DNA of 64,000 nt from Rutidosis leptorrhynchoides (taxonomy: Eukaryota > Streptophyta > Magnoliopsida > Asterales > Asteraceae): positions 356,616,001 through 356,680,000 of the forward strand of contig NC_092337.1 in the NCBI RefSeq assembly GCF_046630445.1, written 5' to 3'. The translations under genes and the position numbers were made by a program. Below, piece by piece: positions 59,693-64,000 of the stretch (the stretch's first letter is position 1; each line of letters begins with the position of its first letter). The notes under the pieces are model-generated. The model worked only from the letters and a program-made list of their open reading frames with translations. It ran no database searches and had not been told where the DNA came from.

Positions 59693-60777
59693 ATGTATAT
59701 GTTGTTCTCCTGCTTTAAAATGCTAATAAAATTTGCTTTTGCCTTTCAAAAAAAAAAATAAATAAATAAAAAAATAAAAATACTATGTTAAATATTCCCG
59801 AATGTGTCGTTTATAATGAAGGTTGTGCGTTGTTATAAGAGTTCACATGTGATGCATATATATATCACAACAAAGTATTAACATTGTAAAAATGAATCTG
59901 GTCTTTTGGTATAACAATAATTGCACAAAAATGACCAACATTTTTGTTTTTTCATGCACTTTGGTATACCAACGGCACTTTGGTAAACGGCGCATCTTAT
60001 GTTGTTAATTTCAATTATCAGATATACGTTTGGTAGATGGTCAATTTGCTATGGGAGGTGATAAATTCGCTAAAGATATATGTTAATAAAATGTATAGTA
60101 AAAATATATTTTTTTCATAATTTTAATGAATTTAATAACTTTGATATGTTGGTGAATATATCATTATCAAATTAAATCGTATCACAAATATGAAAAATGA
60201 TGGGTATAAATAAATACCCCAATTAATATATTTCAAGGGTTTTACTAACTTGTATGTATTCGCAATGTAACATGCACTTAATTAACTCATAATTTTTTCA
60301 AAGTCATCTTAATGTTTACACTCAAAAATAAAAATAGTAAATATCAAAATCAAGATCAAGATCAAGATTAAATTAAAGAGAAAATGTAATACATTTTTTT
60401 AACTGAATGTAAATATAAGTAATAAATTAGATATATAAAATAAAATGTAAATACATAATAACTAATATATATTACTCAATATCTAAGTAAATTTTAACTT
60501 CACTAAACACGTCTTAACAATATAAAATTGAACAATTAATAAGTAATTAACGTACATTGGATATATAAAATAAAATGTAAATATATAATAATTAATATAT
60601 ATTACCATTTATATCCCTATCAAATTGACAAATTTACCCCATTTACATACCACTTAATGCTCCTACAACTACAACACCAAGATGGTTCATGACAACAACC
60701 ATACACCACACATGTATAGAAACAATATTACAAATTATATTTAAAAAAACAAAAATAATCATTGCATATAGTACAAC
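59693..60777. other. AT-rich intergenic DNA
   Basis: No gene seen. After the second A-rich run there is AT-rich sequence, a short (ATCAAG)n repeat at about 60350-60372, and a direct repeat of about 55 bp containing GATATATAAAATAAAATGTA (about 60430-60482 and 60558-60610). Confidence 0.6.
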
Positions 60778-61167
60778 CTAACTTAACAAGAACACAGTCA
60801 CAAGAACATGTACCATGAAGATCACAACCGTCATCGATCCACTTGTCCGATCAGGAGCCATCGAATTACGAGGATTACGTGGCGGATCCTTGTAGTAAAA
60901 AGGGAACCAAGGGACAATAGGATCAGGAGATGGTGGTTGATTACCATTAATAGTAGGTGTAGTTGAAGGATTATAAGGAAACACTTGTTGTGATGGTGGT
61001 GTGTAAATAGCTCCATTAGGAGGAGGCGGTGAGACCGTGGTAGCCGGTGGTGGTATGGTGGCACCATCACCAGCTATTGGTGGTGGGTAGCATGGGTAGG
61101 GACATTGAGCCACCGTAGAGTAAAAGGTTATAAGAAGGATGAAGAGAAGAAGTTGTAATGTGGTCAT
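60778..61167 (-). CDS. Short proline-rich, probably GPI-anchored cell-wall protein
   Basis: The ORF has 129 codons and no introns. Residues 1-20 are a signal peptide (MTTLQLLLFILLITFYSTVA), cleaved before Gln-Cys. The mature protein has a Cys-containing start (CPYPCYPPP) and Pro-rich blocks (ATIPPP, VSPPPPNG, YTPPS, QPPSPDPIVPW), resembling small extensin-like or hydroxyproline-rich glycoproteins. The C-terminus, TSGSMTVVIFMVHVLVTVFL, is a small-residue site followed by a hydrophobic tail, as in GPI-anchored proteins. It would act at the cell surface or wall. The 5' end and upstream region are duplicated at 63107-63470. This is the only host gene I am confident of. Confidence 0.8.
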   Translation of the reverse strand: MTTLQLLLFILLITFYSTVAQCPYPCYPPPIAGDGATIPPPATTVSPPPPNGAIYTPPSQQVFPYNPSTTPTINGNQPPSPDPIVPWFPFYYKDPPRNPRNSMAPDRTSGSMTVVIFMVHVLVTVFLLS

Positions 61168-61551
61168 GTTTTTTTTCTTGAAAATTAGAAGGTTTAGAAA
61201 AGTTGAAGGATGAAATGGAGAAAAATCATTTTGTTTACAATGAGATGATGTTAAATTTGGTTTTGTCTACTGGTGATGAAGACACCACACCTACTTATCA
61301 ATTATGTATAATTGAGGTATGCTAATATTAGTAACTAACTCGGGTCCTGTGTGATGAGTTAGTCAAACTCAGTAGGCTACTGTTTTATTGAGTGAAATTA
61401 TAAGAGATGACTACTTAATCACGGTAAGGTTAAGGCTACGGGCAGACGAGTAAGTTTAATATATTTATATTTATATTTTTTTAAAAGGCAAGAAATATTA
61501 TAAATGAAAAAACTAGGCATACGGAAATAAAAATACAAAATTGATTATTAA
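61168..61551 (-). promoter_or_regulatory. Upstream region of the proline-rich gene
   Basis: About 270 bp (61168-61437) are conserved in the downstream duplicate, covering the 5' UTR and probable promoter. A TATA-like TTATACATAA (minus strand, near 61303-61312) lies about 140 bp upstream of the ATG. The transcription start is not known. Confidence 0.35.
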
Positions 61552-62410
61552 CTAGAAAGTTACCGATCGCGCGTTGCGGCGGTGGTGTTCGGGTCATAAT
61601 GTGGGTGCTCTGTTTGTGCTTATTATGTTTGAAACTATTTAGGATACGTGGGTCTTATGTTAATACACATAATGTAAACATTCATATAGGGAAAATGGCA
61701 CGTGTGTTAAGTGTCGTTGTCAGAAAATCTATTCAGTTTGAACGTAGTTAGTTTCGTTTCGTTGATAAAATTATTTTGAGTCTAACGGTGCTAAAGGAAG
61801 ATATGGGTTGTCATTGTGTTTAGCGTTTTTTTTAAAAAGTGTCCGTTTCAAACGTAATTCTTATCGTCTTGTTCATAAAATTATTTCGAGTAAGACGCTA
61901 CTGTCGAAAAATTTTAACTCGTGGCGAGCGGGAAGATACGGGCTGTCGTTGTGTTTAGCGTTTTTTAAAAGGTATCCGTTTCGAACATACCTTTTATCGT
62001 TTTGTTCATAAAATTATTTCGAGTACGACGCTGCTTTCGAAATAATTTAACTCGCGGCGAGCGGGAAGATACGGGCTGTTGTTGTGGTTAGCGTTTTTTA
62101 AAAAGCGTCCGTTTCGAACGTAGCTAGTTTCGTTTTGTTCACAGAAATATTTCGAGTTTAACAGTGTGGTCGGTGGAATTTAACTCGGAGCGAGGAGGAA
62201 GATACGGGCTGTCATAGGGGCTGGGGGGAGTTTGTTATTTTAATTAAGTAAATTGACGTTTTACCCCCTGGAGTTCAGGGCAGTTTATGTAAGGTGTGGA
62301 TATTTGAAGGGGGTTTTGTGCATTTTTTAGGTGAAGTTTGGACCATTGTAGTGTTGACCATTTTTTGGGTGGGGTTGGGGTCAAACGACCAAAATCCCCA
62401 CTACTATTGA
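61552..62410 (-). mobile_element. Possible non-autonomous Helitron with tandem repeats
   Basis: On the minus strand the left end reads ...CGATCGGTAACTTTCTAG followed by T: a CG-rich inverted repeat (ACCG...CGGT), a 6-nt gap, CTAG, and a flanking T, as at Helitron 3' ends. The other end, near 62410, has TCAATAGTAGTGGGG on the minus strand, Helitron-like in starting TC, but the flanking base does not fit the expected A. No Rep/helicase is present. Boundaries are tentative. Confidence 0.4.
61749..62216. repeat. Four tandem ~131-bp repeats
   Basis: Units beginning near 61749, 61861, 61990 and 62125 share GTTCATAAAATTATTTCGAG, then GCGAGCGGGAAGATACGGGC, then GTTTAGCGTTTTTT and CGTCCGTTTCGAACGTA. 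The fourth unit is incomplete. Units 2 and 3 are the most alike. Confidence 0.8.
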
Positions 62411-63106
62411 GTCTTGCCCTTGTTTAATCTATTTAACACCTTGAGCTTGCATTAAGAAATAACATTAATAATCAATTTTAAATATAGTTATGTAAAAAAT
62501 TAATCAATTTTAAATAACATTAATAATCAATTTTAAATAAATTTAAAAAGTAACATTAATAATCACCACGATAAAAATAGTTAGCAATTTTGAATATAAT
62601 TAAAATTAATGTTATAATTCAAAAATACTAATCAAAGAATTAAACGCGAATGCATAAGTTATGTTTATTCATTTACTCCGTATAATAGTAAAAAGAATCC
62701 GTGCACCTCGACCCCATTACACCTCATTGGGTGCTTTGTTACCGAAAATCAGAATGTAGGAAACTTACACCTCCCCCAAGCAGACTATCCTCGTGCCACC
62801 AGTTTCGATACCCCTTATTCAAGTGGTTCCTATTATGATGAAGATGAGAAGGAAAGTGATGAAGGTTAGGTTTCGTTTCATATTAGTCGGGTTCTAATTT
62901 TTGATTATGTTTGAATAATATTAATTTTTAGGATTGTATTATGTTTGACCAATTTGTAAACTTGCCGATGATGTTATTTTGAATGTTTAAGATTGTAAGT
63001 TTAATGTTTAAAAAAACTGGGCATGAACTGTAATGTTGTGTGCTGAATTCAGCTAGACAACTACTCTTTTGAAGCTGCTGTAAATTTTTTTTTTTTTTTT
63101 GTAGGC
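62411..63106. other. Spacer with possible exon remnant
   Basis: Mostly AT-rich. A frame at about 62692-62868 encodes a non-repetitive acidic-ended tail (NLHLPQADYPRATSSFDTPY-like, ending DEDEKESDEG and TAG). It has no start and no recognised family; it may be a captured C-terminal exon. A T15-16 run at about 63087-63102 followed by GTAG lies just before the duplicated gene segment. Confidence 0.3.
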
Positions 63107-63476
63107 TTTACCGACTACTGGTGGTGGGTAGCATGGGTAAGGACATTGAGCCACCGTGGAGTAAAAGGTTATAAGGAGGATGAAGAGAAGAAGTTGTCAT
63201 GTGGTCATGTTTTCTTCTAGAAAATTGGAAGGTTTAGAAAAGTTGAAGATTTGAATAAAATAGAGAAAAATCATTTTGTTTACAATGGGATGATGTTGAA
63301 TTTGGTTTTGTCTATTGGTGATGAAGATTGAAGATACCAAACCTACTTATCAATTATGTATAATTGAGTTATGCTAATATTGGTAACTAACTCGGGTCGT
63401 GTGTGATGAGTTAGTCAAACTCAGTATGCTACTGTTTTGTTGAGTGAAATTATAAGAGATGACTACTTAGTCACGA
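63107..63476 (-). pseudogene. Partial duplicate of the proline-rich gene (5' end and promoter)
   Basis: Homologous to 61068-61436 in the same orientation, about 93% identical by eye. It contains the first ~33 codons, including the signal peptide and CPYPCYPPP, but codon 4 is TGA instead of TTA and the rest of the ORF is missing. The upstream region is kept. It cannot make the protein. Confidence 0.8.
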
Positions 63477-63897
63477 CCACTCTTGGAAAAAACCTGATTA
63501 CTCGCCGATTAATTGCGGATTAATCTCCGATTACTTATTTTTAAGAAGCAATCCGTTGTGATTTTTCAAAATTTGTTTAATTAATTAGTCAGCGTCGATT
63601 GATGAGTTAAAATCAAATTTGGTTATCAAAGTCGGTCAAAGTCAAATTTAATCAACATTTTAACATGAATTTAAAATAGAATCTTTGAGTTTTTGAACAA
63701 AATGAACAATTTTAGATAATTATGCTAAAGTTTATGTTTAGGTTTATGGTTTTTTCTATATTTACATATATAATTTTTGAAATTTAATATATAAATGTGT
63801 AAAGTACAATTCAAATAATCTCAGATTAATTCCCGAATCGCCGATTGATCCTTCCAAAGTCCTGACCGATTAATGAATAACGAATCATGCAACTTTG
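63477..63897. mobile_element. MITE-like insertion of 421 bp
   Basis: Flanked by a 7-bp duplication, GTCACGA (63470-63476 and 63898-63904). The related gene copy at 61426-61440 shows the uninterrupted sequence, so this is a true insertion. Ends are CCACTCTTGG and, inverted, CCAAAGTTGC: only weak terminal repeats. Internally CCGATTAAT and GATTAATC motifs recur near both ends. No ORF. Superfamily not assigned; hAT or Mutator types make 8-9 bp duplications. Confidence 0.65.
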
Positions 63898-64000
63898 GTC
63901 ACGATAGCTAAGGTTTAAATATAATATATTTAAATTAATAAACTCGATTGAATTAATTATAATGTAATCAAATATTCTTTCTAATATTGATTCCTTTTAT

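Overview
This window is plant nuclear DNA, AT-rich and made almost entirely of nested retrotransposons. The Ty3/Gypsy families present (Tat/Athila-like elements with a tRNA-Asp type primer site and an AAGTGTGGGGA polypurine tract, plus initiator-Met-primed chromovirus-like elements with ~3 kb LTRs) and the plant L1-type LINEs point to a eudicot, most likely Asteraceae. The species is not identifiable from the sequence alone. I see no rRNA, tRNA or CRISPR. The only convincing host gene is a short proline-rich, probably GPI-anchored cell-wall protein at 60778-61167 (minus).

Layout. (1) 1-2456 and 14514-17365: the 3' part of a Tat/Athila-like element (F). It has a protease tail, then two ORFs I cannot name where reverse transcriptase would normally follow, then a polypurine tract and a 3' LTR. 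(2) Element F is interrupted by a probable solo LTR (E, 2457-14513, minus). (3) E is itself interrupted by a complete minus-strand element (D, 3662-12372, target-site duplication GTGTA) that keeps only gag. (4) After F comes a 5'-truncated LINE (LINE1), split at 17475/50147 by the largest nest. Element A (17476-50146, duplication AGGCC) contains element B (26103-47290, duplication CTTGA), which contains element C (29338-42457, duplication ACAAT). A and B are related gag-only or ORF-only non-autonomous elements. C is the only element with a full gag-protease-RT-RNase H-integrase-chromodomain set, broken by two stops and one frameshift. (5) 53082-59692: a nearly full-length second LINE (LINE2) with intact ORF1 and lightly damaged ORF2. 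(6) 59693-64000: the unique-looking region with the proline-rich gene, a Helitron-like tandem-repeat block, a partial duplicate of the gene's 5' end, and a 421-bp MITE-like insertion inside that duplicate.

The nest order agrees with LTR divergence counted by eye: about 2% for A, 1.7% for B, 0.8% for C and 0.5% for D.

The most unusual signals are structural. Several elements carry an element-specific CG-rich palindrome twice over, once just upstream of the promoter and once near the primer site or leader. Element D carries a nine-unit hairpin array whose stems change in a compensated way from unit to unit, plus a long train of unrelated perfect hairpins. Element C carries a captured F-box-like coding sequence between its 5' LTR and gag.
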